The notes under the pieces were generated by a model. It was not told the DNA's origin. It did no database searches and saw only the letters and a list, made by a program, of their open reading frames with translations. 58,181 nt of DNA from Chitinophagaceae bacterium (GTDB lineage Bacteria > Bacteroidota > Bacteroidia > Chitinophagales > Chitinophagaceae): positions 1-58,181 of the forward strand of contig CANGBH010000010.1 of NCBI GenBank assembly GCA_947451935.1, written 5' to 3'. Numbering within the stretch: position 1 is the stretch's first letter; every line of letters starts with the position of its first letter. The translations under genes were made by a program, and so were the position numbers. Below, in pieces: positions 1 to 10,365 of this stretch.

Positions 1-783
1 GCAAAAGTAGAAACAGAAAAATATAAAGTCCCATTAAAAAAATACCTCAATAAAGAATTATCCTTAGATAGCACCCTAATGCAATTAAGTGCTTTATACC
101 CATTAGCATCTAAAAATATCAATAAGATCAAAACAAAAATTGAGAAATTTGATATAGAAAAATCATTCAAAAAAGATATTGAAAAATCAGATAATCATAT
201 TATCGTTTGGGGCATTGCGCTGACATCATTACTCTTCATGTTCATCTATTTGTATGTAGAAAAAATTAGAAAACCAACTGCCTATACAGTTGCCAATATG
301 TTCAAAAAACTTCAATTGTTTAGTTCCGCTGCATTTAGCATAGGCCACGGTGGCAACGATGCTCAAAAAGTAATGGGAATCATTGGTGCAGCATTAATAG
401 CGAGTGGAAACATACAAGACTTCGGACAACTCCCTAATTGGGTTCCCGTTGCCTGCTACCTTGCCATCGGAATTGGTACAATGAGTGGAGGCTGGAAAAT
501 TGTAAAAACAATGGGAACGAAGATCACCAAGGTAACTCCATTAGAAGGAGTTGCTGCAGAAACAGCTGGTGCATTTACGTTATTTTTCACTGGCCAAATG
601 GGAATCCCTGTTTCAACAACACATACGATCACAGGATCAATAATAGGCGTAGGCGCTACAAAAAGATTAAGTGCTGTTCGATGGGGAGTAACTTCCTCTC
701 TTATGGTAGCTTGGATTCTAACAATACCTGTTAGTGCTTTACTTGCGGCGTTAATCTATTGGATTACTTCTTTTTTCATGTAA
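1..783 (+). CDS. PiT-family inorganic phosphate transporter, C-terminal part (cut by window start)
   Basis: The reading frame is open from base 1, so the true start lies upstream; the first ATG in view (79) is internal. The visible part carries a charged cytoplasmic linker, then the PiT signature GHGGNDAQKVMG near residue 120 and a second half-repeat VSTTHTITGSIIG near the C-terminus. PiT proteins are inverted-repeat membrane carriers that take up inorganic phosphate with a cation, and these are the two conserved half motifs of the C-terminal domain. Several hydrophobic helices are visible. It converges on nadB. A polyphosphate polymerase lies 5 kb away on the other strand, a possible but unproven functional link. 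Confidence 0.9.
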   Translation, partial: AKVETEKYKVPLKKYLNKELSLDSTLMQLSALYPLASKNINKIKTKIEKFDIEKSFKKDIEKSDNHIIVWGIALTSLLFMFIYLYVEKIRKPTAYTVANMFKKLQLFSSAAFSIGHGGNDAQKVMGIIGAALIASGNIQDFGQLPNWVPVACYLAIGIGTMSGGWKIVKTMGTKITKVTPLEGVAAETAGAFTLFFTGQMGIPVSTTHTITGSIIGVGATKRLSAVRWGVTSSLMVAWILTIPVSALLAALIYWITSFFM

Positions 784-809
784 TCTACATTGCATCACCT
801 TCTATATAG

Positions 810-2324
810 TTAGAGTGATTCATTAAAATGTACGCCAATATTCTGCTTCTGATCTAAAGCATCTTCAAGCAACCACAATGCGATATAATACATGTGATTT
901 GTTTCAATATCTGCTAATGTATAGTGATTCAAAACTGGACTAGTAGACAATGTATTCGTTATCCAGTCTACCATATCCTGCATGTTATCTGTTCTCTTTA
1001 TTATGGCAGCATTTTCCGACATCTTTTGCTGTAATGATTCTCGTGATAATTTCTTTATTGGAAAGTCAGTGAATTCATGTTCTACTTCAATTGAATCTTT
1101 TTTAGGCGATTTGGTATTGAATATTTCAACTGCTGCTTTTTTTGCAAAATAAACCGCTTCCAACAGTGAATTTGAAGCAAGTCGATTTGCCCCATGTAAA
1201 CCAGTATTAGCACATTCTCCAATTGCATATAAGCCTTCAATGGAAGTCTTACCAGAATCACTCACTTCAATACCACCGCATAAATAATGCTGCGTAGGCA
1301 CTACAGGTATCCATTCTTTCGAAATATCTAACCCCATATTATCTATACAATACGAGTATATTGTTGGAAAATGAGTCTTTATTTTTTCATCACCTAACTG
1401 TGTCGCATCTAAAAAAATATGCTTGGCTCCAGTCTTTTTCATTTCTGAAAAAATAGCACGGGAAACAATATCCCTAGGAGCTAAATCAGCTCTCTCATCA
1501 TATTGCTTCATAAAAGGTTCACCCTTCTCATTTCGTAAAATAGCACCAGCACCTCTTATCGCTTCTGTAATTAAATAAGTTGTTTGCTTATCACTGTACA
1601 ATCCAGTGGGGTGAAACTGAACGTAGCATAATTCTTTGAGTGACGCACCAAGCTCCTTTGCAAAGAATATAGAATCCCCGGTACATATAGGCTGATTGGT
1701 TGTCTTGGCGTAAAGCGCTCCAATTCCTCCTCCTGCCAACACCACGGTGTCTGCTGATATAGTACGAAGAGATTGATTTTCGATATGCTGAAGTTTCAAA
1801 TAAAATACCCCAGATTGTGCTCGCTCTATTTGTGTTACAGCATTGTATTCAAAATAAGCAACCTGAGATAATTTTGTAGCCTTCTCTGTCAAAGTTGATT
1901 GTATAGCTGCACCCGTTGCATCTTTATGATGCCAAATTCTGCTAAACTGATGACCTCCCTCTTTAACTAAGTCGAAACTCCCCTTCTCAGTTCTATCAAA
2001 ATCCATTCCCCATCTAATCAGGTCATCAATCACCTCAGGTGCTGAACTCACAACCTGTTCAACAATCTTAATATTGTTGGAATTTCCCCCTGCAACCAAG
2101 GTATCATCGATATGCGATTGAAAACTATCCGACGCAGACGTTACAGCAGCAATGCCCCCTTGTGCCCAGTTGGTATTAGTTTGATCAAATCTGCCTTTGG
2201 CGATGATCGCTACAGATATATCCTTACCTTTTTCAACCGACAACTCTTGAAGATAATTCACCAACGACAATCCAGCTATGCCAGATCCCATGATAGCCAC
2301 GTCAAAATGTTCCATTTTCACCAT
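810..2324 (-). CDS. nadB: L-aspartate oxidase
   Basis: Flavoenzyme that oxidises L-aspartate to iminoaspartate, the first step of de novo NAD synthesis. The N-terminus has a dinucleotide-binding GSGIAGLS (residues 13-20) for FAD. Family motifs follow: NWAQGGIAAV near 52-61, TEAIRGAGAILRN, APRDIVSRAI and, near residue 377, HGANRLASNSLLEA. At 504 aa the length is usual. The start codon overlaps the nadA stop by one base (TAATG), which indicates translational coupling. It is the last gene of nadC-nadA-nadB. No hairpin terminator is obvious in the 26 bp between it and the convergent transporter gene. Confidence 0.95.
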   Translation of the reverse strand: MVKMEHFDVAIMGSGIAGLSLVNYLQELSVEKGKDISVAIIAKGRFDQTNTNWAQGGIAAVTSASDSFQSHIDDTLVAGGNSNNIKIVEQVVSSAPEVIDDLIRWGMDFDRTEKGSFDLVKEGGHQFSRIWHHKDATGAAIQSTLTEKATKLSQVAYFEYNAVTQIERAQSGVFYLKLQHIENQSLRTISADTVVLAGGGIGALYAKTTNQPICTGDSIFFAKELGASLKELCYVQFHPTGLYSDKQTTYLITEAIRGAGAILRNEKGEPFMKQYDERADLAPRDIVSRAIFSEMKKTGAKHIFLDATQLGDEKIKTHFPTIYSYCIDNMGLDISKEWIPVVPTQHYLCGGIEVSDSGKTSIEGLYAIGECANTGLHGANRLASNSLLEAVYFAKKAAVEIFNTKSPKKDSIEVEHEFTDFPIKKLSRESLQQKMSENAAIIKRTDNMQDMVDWITNTLSTSPVLNHYTLADIETNHMYYIALWLLEDALDQKQNIGVHFNESL

Positions 2325-3304
2325 TATTTTATTGCCATCATATTATTCATTGCAACTGAAGCTTTACTGATAATGTCATCAGATAATGTAATCTCAGGCA
2401 ATTCATAATACAAAGCATTAAATACCTTTTCAAGCGTATTCATTTTCATATAAGGACATTCAGAACAAGCACAAGAGTTTGTCTCTAATGCTGGAGCCGG
2501 TATCAACTTTTTCTCTGGAACCAACTCCCTCATCTTATACAATATTCCAGCCTCTGTAGCAATAATGAATGTATTTACAGGAGATACTTTAGCATACTCA
2601 ATAAGTGCTTTTGTAGACCCTATAAAATCAGCACGATCTAGGATCTCGGGCTCACATTCCGGATGAGCAATCAATTCAGCTTCTGGAAATCGTGCCTGTA
2701 AAGCAATCAATTTGTCAATTGATATATTAACATGAACAACACATGCACCATCCCATAAAATCAAATCCCTCCCCGTTTGTTTAGCCACATAGGTTCCCAG
2801 ATTTTTATCTGGTGCAAAAATTATTTTCTTACCCGCAGGAACAGAATTGACCACATCAACTGCATTGGAAGAAGTACAAATGATATCACTCATAGCCTTC
2901 ACTTCAGCTGAACAATTAATATAACTAACTACAACAGCACCTGGATGTGCAGATTTAAACGCTTCGAAATCAGCAGTAGGAGTTGAATCAGCCAAAGAAC
3001 ATCCCGCATTAAGATCAGGCAACAATACTTTTTTAGTTGGGTTTAATATCTTGGCAGTCTCTGCCATAAAATGAACTCCACAAAATAAAATGATGTCAGC
3101 ATCTGTTTTCTTAGCTGCGTGAGCCAATGCTAAACTATCACCGACCACATCTGCTAATGCCTGTATCTCTGCACTCACATAATAATGGGCAAGTATAACA
3201 GCATTTTTTTGTTTCTTGAGTTCAAGAATCAACGTGCGCAAATCTTTATCCGTAGGCACCGACCTACTGATATATCCAACTCGATTTAATTCTTCTGTAA
3301 ACAA
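2324..3304 (-). CDS. nadA: Quinolinate synthase A
   Basis: [4Fe-4S] enzyme condensing iminoaspartate with dihydroxyacetone phosphate to quinolinate. LAHYY at residues 39-43, NAGCSLAD, HPECEPE and the C-terminal Cys-rich CACSECPYM (about 277-285) are family motifs, and the conserved cysteines in them supply the cluster ligands. It is 326 aa, normal for the shorter NadA type. It lies 3 bp downstream of nadC and its stop overlaps the nadB start, so the three enzymes are made from one message. A second ATG is not needed, since the chosen start gives a typical N-terminus. Confidence 0.96.
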   Translation of the reverse strand: MFTEELNRVGYISRSVPTDKDLRTLILELKKQKNAVILAHYYVSAEIQALADVVGDSLALAHAAKKTDADIILFCGVHFMAETAKILNPTKKVLLPDLNAGCSLADSTPTADFEAFKSAHPGAVVVSYINCSAEVKAMSDIICTSSNAVDVVNSVPAGKKIIFAPDKNLGTYVAKQTGRDLILWDGACVVHVNISIDKLIALQARFPEAELIAHPECEPEILDRADFIGSTKALIEYAKVSPVNTFIIATEAGILYKMRELVPEKKLIPAPALETNSCACSECPYMKMNTLEKVFNALYYELPEITLSDDIISKASVAMNNMMAIK

Positions 3305-3307
3305 TGT

Positions 3308-4159
3308 CTAATGAATTTTTAATGAAATATCAATGGACTCTATATGATGTGTTATGTCGCCAACAGAAATAAAATCTACGCCTGTCTGCGCGAACAACTT
3401 GATGTTTTTTTTATTTATCCCCCCCGAAGCTTCCAATACCTTTTTCTTCTTATTGATTCCCACAATTCGCTTCAGTTTTTCCGGAGTAAAATTATCCAAT
3501 AAAACCCTATCTACCATAGCTTCATTTACCACTTCGCCAAACTCCTTTTCATTTTTCACTTCGACTATGACGGGAATCGATAACTTCTCTTTTTTGATAT
3601 ATGCTTTAGATCGCTTAAGTGCTTCTTTAATCCCACCTGCTGCTGCAATATGATTGTCTTTGATAAGTATCGCATCATACAAACCCATCCTATGGTTAAC
3701 CCCACCGCCAATACGCACAGCCCATTTTTCCAAAAGCCTATTATTGGGAGTAGTTTTCCGGGTATCAAGCAGCTTGGCACCAAAAGGAGCAATGATTTTA
3801 ACCAGATTATTTGTCTTGGTTGCTATCCCGCTCATCCGCTGCATACAATTGAGAATTAAGCGCTCGGCCTTCAAAATACTTATTGTTGAACCTTCTAATT
3901 TACCAATGGTTTTATGAGCAGCAACACGATCTCCGTCTTTTACCGAAAAAGAACATACTATAGATGGATCAACTATCTGGGAGATTAACTGAGCCAATTC
4001 TACACCGGCAATTATGCAAGGCTCTTTAACAAGTATAATACCAATAGAACGTTGACGAGGATGAATTGTTGCTAATGAAGTAATATCACCACCACCAACA
4101 TCTTCCTTTAGGGCACGTTTTATGACTTTGCCAATGATCTGTAGTTCTTTCTTATCCAT
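3308..4159 (-). CDS. nadC: Nicotinate-nucleotide pyrophosphorylase (carboxylating)
   Basis: Quinolinate phosphoribosyltransferase: it makes nicotinate mononucleotide from quinolinate and PRPP, the third step of de novo NAD synthesis. The visible signatures are EDVGGGDIT (residues 15-23), DTRKTTPNNR, GGGVNHRMGLYDAILIKDNH and the C-terminal EASGGI plus VDFISVGDITHH barrel strands. At 283 aa it is full length. It follows the DUF2490 gene by 18 bp and precedes nadA by 3 bp, so it may be read from a promoter upstream of the polyphosphate polymerase gene. No separate promoter is visible in the short gap. Confidence 0.96.
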   Translation of the reverse strand: MDKKELQIIGKVIKRALKEDVGGGDITSLATIHPRQRSIGIILVKEPCIIAGVELAQLISQIVDPSIVCSFSVKDGDRVAAHKTIGKLEGSTISILKAERLILNCMQRMSGIATKTNNLVKIIAPFGAKLLDTRKTTPNNRLLEKWAVRIGGGVNHRMGLYDAILIKDNHIAAAGGIKEALKRSKAYIKKEKLSIPVIVEVKNEKEFGEVVNEAMVDRVLLDNFTPEKLKRIVGINKKKKVLEASGGINKKNIKLFAQTGVDFISVGDITHHIESIDISLKIH

Positions 4160-4177
4160 GGCTATTTAACAAAGTTA

Positions 4178-4849
4178 CTACAGCTTTAGTTGATAATTCA
4201 ACCCAAGTCCAAAAATATGAAATTGACGCCTATAGGATTTACTGAAATCAGGTCTATTTATGTAGAAAACTTGACAATCCCATCGTTTAGTTGGACTATA
4301 TTTCAACGATACTTCATGCCGATAGTTGTCAATCTTAAAGGAGGATTGATACTTCCAAATCGGTTCTGTGGACACAGTGATGTCAAATTTTTTAATAATC
4401 GGATAGCGAAATCGAAATCGTGCCCTAATAATATTTTTAAAAGTAGTTTCACGTGTAACCTTATAATAATCCAGGGTTTGATTTTGATATAGTATTCTTA
4501 GATCGGATTTTATGTCCCCTAATTTTTTTTCTATACTGAATCCTGCACTATATGAATTGTAGGTTCCTCGAAATATCTTGGATAACATGTAATCAGCTTC
4601 CAGCGTAAAGCTCTTGTTCAGCTTTTTCTGAACATTCAACCCATAAAAAGACCCATAATAGGCAGAGATATTTTTATAATACCTTCTTTGGTATTCAGCT
4701 TCTACTTTCCATTTTTTATGTAAGTCTAAAGCGAATTTAGAGACTACCCATCCCTGCCTGTCAGTTGGGTCAACTTTTGTTGGCTGGGCAACTAGGCTTC
4801 CGGTTAATACAATCAATAAAAAAGTGATAAAAATCCTACTTATGTGCAT
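4178..4849 (-). CDS. DUF2490-family outer-membrane beta-barrel protein
   Basis: Starting at the ATG at 4849 the protein opens with a clean signal peptide (ISRIFITFLLIVLTGSLVAQ) and continues as alternating amphipathic strands rich in Tyr, Trp and Arg, ending in an aromatic/hydrophobic strand (NYQLKL), as in outer-membrane barrels. The pattern of WVVSKFALDLHKKWKVEAEYQRRY is like DUF2490, a family of unknown function. An upstream ATG at 4870 would add seven residues before the signal peptide and is less likely. The gene overlaps the DUF4956 gene by 14 bp, so it belongs to the same transcript. Its role is unknown; a channel linked to phosphate or polyphosphate metabolism is only a guess from context. 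Confidence 0.75.
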   Translation of the reverse strand: MHISRIFITFLLIVLTGSLVAQPTKVDPTDRQGWVVSKFALDLHKKWKVEAEYQRRYYKNISAYYGSFYGLNVQKKLNKSFTLEADYMLSKIFRGTYNSYSAGFSIEKKLGDIKSDLRILYQNQTLDYYKVTRETTFKNIIRARFRFRYPIIKKFDITVSTEPIWKYQSSFKIDNYRHEVSLKYSPTKRWDCQVFYINRPDFSKSYRRQFHIFGLGLNYQLKL

Positions 4850-5438
4850 AATAAATTTGGACAACAACACTGTCCTTTAGGTAATCAATATCCTCAAATT
4901 CAATATGATTAATCTTGAATCCTGTTCTATTCTCTAATTCTTCAATTAACTCATTTCGTTTTTCTGGATGGATTAAATCTGTTCTATCAAAAACAATTCT
5001 CATGCAAGCCCTATTCTTCAATACAAATCCGGACTCCAATAAAATAGTCAATAAAATGATAAACGCAGAAATTATAAAATGCTCTGTAATATTTCCCCTA
5101 CTCACTGCAGTAATCAAACCAATTGCTATACATAAAAAAAGATAGGTCATATCACGCGCAGAAATACCCTCAGTTCGATATCGCAATATAGAAAAAATAG
5201 CAAATAAGCCAAATGCTGCCCCAGTACTCATTTCCACACGATTCAATAAATAACTAATAAAAAAAACAATAATATTAAATGAAAAAAAAGTAAGAAATAA
5301 ATCTGTCCTATGATGCTTGTTTAAATAAACACCACGCACCAATACTAACACAGACAATAAATCAATGGCGAGCTTTATGCCGAGAATTGGCGTAATTTCA
5401 ACCCAAGCTGTGTCAAGAGATATTTGAAGTAATTGCAT
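4836..5438 (-). CDS. DUF4956-family membrane protein
   Basis: 200 aa with about four hydrophobic segments in the first 130 residues, then a soluble alpha/beta C-terminal domain (MRIVFDRTDLIHPEKRNEL onward). The core FAIFSILRYRTEGISARDMTYLF is characteristic of DUF4956. From established knowledge, DUF4956 genes recur beside VTC-type polyphosphate polymerases, and here the gene overlaps the VTC gene by 26 bp and the DUF2490 gene by 14 bp. The function is not established; a membrane partner or polymer-handling subunit for the polymerase is an inference from this coupling. Confidence 0.8.
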   Translation of the reverse strand: MQLLQISLDTAWVEITPILGIKLAIDLLSVLVLVRGVYLNKHHRTDLFLTFFSFNIIVFFISYLLNRVEMSTGAAFGLFAIFSILRYRTEGISARDMTYLFLCIAIGLITAVSRGNITEHFIISAFIILLTILLESGFVLKNRACMRIVFDRTDLIHPEKRNELIEELENRTGFKINHIEFEDIDYLKDSVVVQIYYAHK

Positions 5439-6186
5439 TTGATTGTATTATTTTCTGAACTTGTCTTATCAGTGGTTTAAAATTATTGCTTTTTACAGAG
5501 GCTTCCAAATTAGCTATCCCATAACAATACTTGCTAAAAGAGGTGGAATGTATTCGCGCTTGCCTCATATAATTATTAAAGAAAGAATGTGATTGATGCA
5601 TGCCCTTACTTTCACCTAATAACAATCCTTCAAGCGATAATACTGTATCCCCTAACTTATATGTTAGTCCAACGTCTAACGTAATTTTTTCTGTTTTTTG
5701 TCTACTATAAAATGTAATGCGTTGGTATGTCACCTCTAATTTTTCTGAAAAGTCTTTACAAGATTGATTCAACGAAGACTGAATAAAATCAGCATACTTA
5801 CCCAAGTAAAAACCATCCCGCTCTATGGGCACTCTATGTTTTAATGTTAGACCAGTATTGCTTTTTCGCTTCACTTCTAGAAAACTAGCCCCATCCTCAT
5901 ATGTTCTAAGCCTTAACTTATTCCTATGCCCTTTCCCGTTATGATGATCATGATACAAACCGAATTGATTTGTATCAAAATATGCTGTGTTGTATTTAGC
6001 ATAGCCCTTTCCATCACGAACCAATATATCATAGTTATTAACTAAATCCTCAAGTATTCCATCAAGTCTATCAATAGAAATCACATACTTTATGTCACGT
6101 CGATTAGCAAACAAGGTATCAAAGTCCATGTCCATGAAATCAATCGAGCTGAAACGCTTAAGCTTATCTATTATCAGAGCATCCAA
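5413..6186 (-). CDS. VTC-domain polyphosphate polymerase
   Basis: 257 aa, essentially one VTC tunnel domain (the fold of yeast Vtc4, which polymerises the ATP gamma-phosphate into polyphosphate). The expected basic residues are visible along successive strands: RRDIKYVIS (about 29-37), NTAYFDT, NKLRLRTY, FLEVKRK and LKHRVPI, followed by KITLDVGLTY and a late SFSKYCYG. The RLR pair and the E-x-K strand line the substrate tunnel in the family. There is no SPX or membrane domain; the DUF4956 partner encoded next may provide membrane association. This is the first gene of the six-gene run ending at nadB. The 5' region holds only an imperfect -7 box (TACATTTA). Confidence 0.85.
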   Translation of the reverse strand: MDALIIDKLKRFSSIDFMDMDFDTLFANRRDIKYVISIDRLDGILEDLVNNYDILVRDGKGYAKYNTAYFDTNQFGLYHDHHNGKGHRNKLRLRTYEDGASFLEVKRKSNTGLTLKHRVPIERDGFYLGKYADFIQSSLNQSCKDFSEKLEVTYQRITFYSRQKTEKITLDVGLTYKLGDTVLSLEGLLLGESKGMHQSHSFFNNYMRQARIHSTSFSKYCYGIANLEASVKSNNFKPLIRQVQKIIQSNAITSNIS

Positions 6187-6303
6187 TCAATTAGTTTTTT
6201 AATGACAACTATTTACTTAGATTCAAAATGAGTCTAATAAATGTAATTTTTTTTATCCAATTTGTTTAATAAAATAGATACTTCCAAAAGCAATAGTCAA
6301 AAA

Positions 6304-6329
6304 AAAAGCTATCCTTTCGGATAGCTTTT
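6304..6329 (-). terminator. Rho-independent terminator after rpoB
   Basis: GCTATCC / GGATAGC stem with a TTTC-type loop, extended by A/T pairs. On the minus strand it is followed by a run of nine T residues (A tract 6299-6307 on plus). It lies 22 bp past the rpoB stop, where rpoC would normally begin, so rpoB transcription is expected to end here. Confidence 0.85.
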
Positions 6330-6350
6330 GAAATATAGCTTGGTTACGGC

Positions 6351-9300
6351 CTAGTTCTCAAACTTAAGGTCAAGTCCTAATCCGCGTAACTCATGTACAA
6401 GTACATTAAAGGATTCAGGAATACCTGCTTTTGGTACATTATCGCCCTTCACAATCGCTTCGTAGGTCTTCGCTCTACCGATGATGTCATCAGACTTCAA
6501 CGTTAGCAATTCCTGAAGGATATTAGAAGCACCATACGCCTCAAGAGCCCATACTTCCATCTCACCAAAACGCTGACCACCAAATTGAGCTTTACCACCC
6601 AACGGTTGTTGAGTAATGAGACTATATGGTCCGATTGAACGAGCATGCATTTTATCATCCACCATGTGGTGTAGTTTCAACATATAGATGATACCCACTG
6701 TAGCCTTCTGATGGAAACGATCTCCTGTTTCTCCATCATACAAGTAAGTATGACCAAAACTTGGAAGACCTGCTTGATCAATAAGTCCTTTGATTTCATC
6801 TACTGTAGCACCATCAAATATTGGTGTAGAGAATCTCAATCCAAGTTTTTCACCAGCCCATCCTAAGATAGTTTCATAGATCTGACCAAGGTTCATCCTT
6901 GAAGGTACCCCTAGTGGATTCAATACGATATCTACTGGAGTGCCGTCTTCTAAGAACGGCATATCTTCTGCACGTACAATTTTAGCTACGATACCTTTGT
7001 TTCCGTGACGTCCTGCCATCTTATCACCCACTTTCAGCTTACGCTTAACAGCAAGGTATACTTTAGCTAGTTTTAGTACGCCAGCAGGTAATTCATCACC
7101 AATAGAGATATTGAACTTCTCACGTTTGTATCGACCTAACTCTTCATTATACTTGATGTTGTAGTTGTGAAGAAGGGTATTGATCGCTTGATCAATATCT
7201 GCATCACCAGTCCAACCCAGTGGATTAATATTTTGATAATCGATTCCAGTCAACGCTTTAGCATTGAACTTAGCACCTTTACCAATTATTACTTCACCAA
7301 AATTATTAGAAACACCAGAAGATGATTTGTCTTTTAGTAATGTCTGAAGTTTACCAACAAGCAATTCCAAAAGATCTTTCTCATTTTGAACATGGAGTGC
7401 TTCCAATTTTTCAATGGCTGCTTTTTCCTTTGTTTTTGAGTTCTTATCTTTTTTAGCACGTTGGAAAAGTTTCTTTCCAATAACTACACCTTCTGTTCCA
7501 CTTGGCGCCTTCAATGAAGCATCTTTCGCGTCTCCCGCTTTGTCACCAAAGATGGCACGAAGAAGTTTTTCTTCAGGTGTTGGATCGCTCTCCCCTTTAG
7601 GTGTAATCTTACCGATCAAAATGTCGCCTTCTTTAACCTGTGCACCAATACGAATGATACCATACTGATCAAGGTCTTTTGTAGCCTCTTCTGATACGTT
7701 TGGAATATCTGGAGTAAGTTCTTCTTCACCCAATTTTGTATCCCTAACTTCTAGTTCGAATTCAGAAATATGGATTGAAGTAAACAGATCTTCGCTTACT
7801 ACTTTTTCATTGATTACAATCGCATCCTCGAAGTTGTACCCTTTCCATGGCATGAATACCACTTTCAAGTTTCTTCCTAATGCAAGTTCCCCATTCTTAA
7901 CCGCATAACCTTCTGTAAGGAAATCGCCATTTTTAACACGTTGTCCTTTTGCTACAGCTGGTCTTAATGTGATTGACGTTTCTTGGTTTGTTTTGATGAA
8001 CTTAGTCAGCTTGTACACTTTTAAATCATCTTCAAAACTCACCAACTTCATTGCTTCATCACGCTCATAACGAACATGAATTTCATTTGCATCTACAAAC
8101 TCAACAACGCCTTCACCTTCAGAGTGCAACTGAATTCTAGCATCACGGGCAGCTTTTGCTTCAAGACCTGTTCCTACAATTGGAGCCTGTGGCTTAATCA
8201 ACGGAACAGCTTGACGTTGCATGTTTGATCCCATCAACGCACGGTTAGCATCATCATGCTCAAGGAAAGGAATTAGGGATGCACTCAAACCAACAATCTG
8301 GTTTGGCGCAACGTCCATGTACTCTACTTCATTTGGTTCAAGTATAGGGAAGTCACCTGTTTGCCTTGCCTTAATTTTATCTTCAGAAAATTCATGTTTA
8401 TCCGTCAATGGAACGTTAGCCTGTGCAATCTTTGCCGTATCCTCTTCTTCTGCACTCAAGTACGTTAATTTCTTAACCTCTACTTTACCATTAGTCACCT
8501 TACGGTATGGAGTTTCAATGAATCCCATTTCATTAATCTTTGCGTGAACGCAAAGAGTAGAAATCAATCCAATGTTTGGACCTTCCGGAGTTTCAATGGT
8601 ACAAAGACGACCATAGTGCGAATAGTGTACGTCACGAACCTCAAATCCAGCACGCTCTCTACTCAAACCACCTGGGCCGAGTGCGGAGATACGACGCTTA
8701 TGCGTGATCTCACTCAGTGGGTTTGTTTGGTCAAGGAACTGTGATAACTGAGATGTACCAAAGAATGAATTGATTACAGAAGATAATGTACGTGCATTAA
8801 TCAAATCAACAGGAGTAAATACTTCATTATCGCGAACGTTCATACGCTCACGAATGGTTCTTGCCATCCTAGCCAATCCGACACCGAATTGAGCATAAAG
8901 TTGCTCCCCTACAGTACGTACACGTCTATTGCTCAAGTGATCAATATCATCAATCTCAGCCTTACCATTGGTCAAACGAACAAGGTATTTGATGATCTCA
9001 ATGATATCTTCTTTAGTTAATGTTTTTTGATTCAATGCATAGTTAAGATTTAGCTTCTTGTTGATCTTGTAACGACCAACTTCACCTAAATCATAACGCT
9101 TATCACTGAAGAACAACTTATCGATAATGCCACGTGCAGTTTCATTATCTGGCGCATCAGCACCACGAAGTTGTTTGTAGATATGTTGAACCGCTTCCAA
9201 CTCAGAGTTAGAAGTATCTTTATTCAAGGTATTGTAGATGATTGCATAGTCACCACTTACTTCTTCCTTTTGGATGAATACACTCTTCACTTCAGCTTCA

Positions 9301-10160
9301 AGAATCAACGCAACATCTTGTTCAGTCAATACTTTATCACGCTCAAGGGTAACTTCATTTCTTTCTAAGGAAACAACCTCTCCAGAATCTTCATCCACAA
9401 AATCTTCAACCCAAGTCTTAAGTACCCTTGCAGCCAAACGCTTACCGATCATAGCCGTTAAGGTTTTCTTATCTGCTTTAACTTCATCAGCCATGCCGAA
9501 AAGTTCAAGGATATCCTTATCTGTTTCAAATCCAATTGAACGCAATAATGTAGTTACAGGGAACTTTTTCTTACGATCGATATACGCATACATCACATTA
9601 TTGATGTCTGTTGCAAATTCCATCCATGCACCTTTAAATGGTATAACACGGGCAGAATATATTTTAGTTCCGTTTGGATGTAATGATTGTCCAAAGAATA
9701 CACCTGGTGAACGATGTAGCTGTGAAACAACAACACGCTCAGCGCCATTGATTACAAATGTACCACGTGGGGTCATGTAAGGAATGTTACCAAGAAACAC
9801 ATCCTGAACAATAGTTTGGAAATCTACGTGCTCTTCATCGTTACAACTTAAACGCAACTTCGCCTTAAGCGGAACTGCATAAGTTAACCCACGCTCCATA
9901 CATTCTTCAATGGTGTAACGGGGTGGATCAATGAAATAATCAAGGAACTCCAACATGAAGATGTTCCTGGTGTCATTGATAGGAAAATTCTCTTTGAATA
10001 CTTTGAAAAGTCCCTCGTTGTTACGCTTATCAGGCGTTGTTTCGAGCTGAAAATAGTCTTTGAAAGACTGAATCTGAATTTCCAAAAGGTCGGGCGTTTC
10101 CGCCAGGTGCTTTACTTTACCAAAATGCACCCTGTTTGAAGCCACTTTCGCTGAAGACAT
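6351..10160 (-). CDS. rpoB: DNA-directed RNA polymerase subunit beta
   Basis: 1269 aa, full length, catalytic-core subunit of RNA polymerase. The rifampicin region is clear at about residues 465-500 ([18 protein letters not shown], then [14 protein letters not shown]), followed by the invariant [13 protein letters not shown]. Near the C-terminus are [19 protein letters not shown] and [19 protein letters not shown]. The N-terminus ([17 protein letters not shown]) is like other Bacteroidota RpoB, and a lineage-type charged insertion follows [14 protein letters not shown]. The gene follows rplL after 255 bp containing a hairpin and a likely own promoter. Unusually, the next gene downstream is not rpoC: a strong terminator and then a polyphosphate polymerase gene follow. 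Confidence 0.98.
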   Translation of the reverse strand: MSSAKVASNRVHFGKVKHLAETPDLLEIQIQSFKDYFQLETTPDKRNNEGLFKVFKENFPINDTRNIFMLEFLDYFIDPPRYTIEECMERGLTYAVPLKAKLRLSCNDEEHVDFQTIVQDVFLGNIPYMTPRGTFVINGAERVVVSQLHRSPGVFFGQSLHPNGTKIYSARVIPFKGAWMEFATDINNVMYAYIDRKKKFPVTTLLRSIGFETDKDILELFGMADEVKADKKTLTAMIGKRLAARVLKTWVEDFVDEDSGEVVSLERNEVTLERDKVLTEQDVALILEAEVKSVFIQKEEVSGDYAIIYNTLNKDTSNSELEAVQHIYKQLRGADAPDNETARGIIDKLFFSDKRYDLGEVGRYKINKKLNLNYALNQKTLTKEDIIEIIKYLVRLTNGKAEIDDIDHLSNRRVRTVGEQLYAQFGVGLARMARTIRERMNVRDNEVFTPVDLINARTLSSVINSFFGTSQLSQFLDQTNPLSEITHKRRISALGPGGLSRERAGFEVRDVHYSHYGRLCTIETPEGPNIGLISTLCVHAKINEMGFIETPYRKVTNGKVEVKKLTYLSAEEEDTAKIAQANVPLTDKHEFSEDKIKARQTGDFPILEPNEVEYMDVAPNQIVGLSASLIPFLEHDDANRALMGSNMQRQAVPLIKPQAPIVGTGLEAKAARDARIQLHSEGEGVVEFVDANEIHVRYERDEAMKLVSFEDDLKVYKLTKFIKTNQETSITLRPAVAKGQRVKNGDFLTEGYAVKNGELALGRNLKVVFMPWKGYNFEDAIVINEKVVSEDLFTSIHISEFELEVRDTKLGEEELTPDIPNVSEEATKDLDQYGIIRIGAQVKEGDILIGKITPKGESDPTPEEKLLRAIFGDKAGDAKDASLKAPSGTEGVVIGKKLFQRAKKDKNSKTKEKAAIEKLEALHVQNEKDLLELLVGKLQTLLKDKSSSGVSNNFGEVIIGKGAKFNAKALTGIDYQNINPLGWTGDADIDQAINTLLHNYNIKYNEELGRYKREKFNISIGDELPAGVLKLAKVYLAVKRKLKVGDKMAGRHGNKGIVAKIVRAEDMPFLEDGTPVDIVLNPLGVPSRMNLGQIYETILGWAGEKLGLRFSTPIFDGATVDEIKGLIDQAGLPSFGHTYLYDGETGDRFHQKATVGIIYMLKLHHMVDDKMHARSIGPYSLITQQPLGGKAQFGGQRFGEMEVWALEAYGASNILQELLTLKSDDIIGRAKTYEAIVKGDNVPKAGIPESFNVLVHELRGLGLDLKFEN

Positions 10161-10312
10161 AGTCTATTCGTGGTTTAAAGTGTTATTATATATACAATAC
10201 GATTGAAATCCATGACTTGTCTCACTAAATGCAATTAATTAAAAATCAATCAGTTACAACAAGATTGGGTTTAAATCGTATTAGGCCTAATTTAAAGGAA
10301 GGCGAAGTTAAG

Positions 10313-10320
10313 AAAAAAGG
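10313..10320 (-). promoter_or_regulatory. Possible rpoB promoter (-7 box TAACTTCG)
   Basis: TAACTTCG differs from the Bacteroidota -7 consensus TAnnTTTG at one base and sits 153 bp before rpoB, downstream of the hairpin after rplL. The same variant form occurs before the DegT aminotransferase gene (42759-42766). Within the leader, AATCGTATT at 10274-10282 pairs with AATACGATT at 10196-10204, so a long-range stem in the rpoB leader is possible. Confidence 0.4.
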
Positions 10321-10365
10321 CTGTAATGAAAAAATTTATTGCCTCTAACTCTCAAGATTTAGGCA

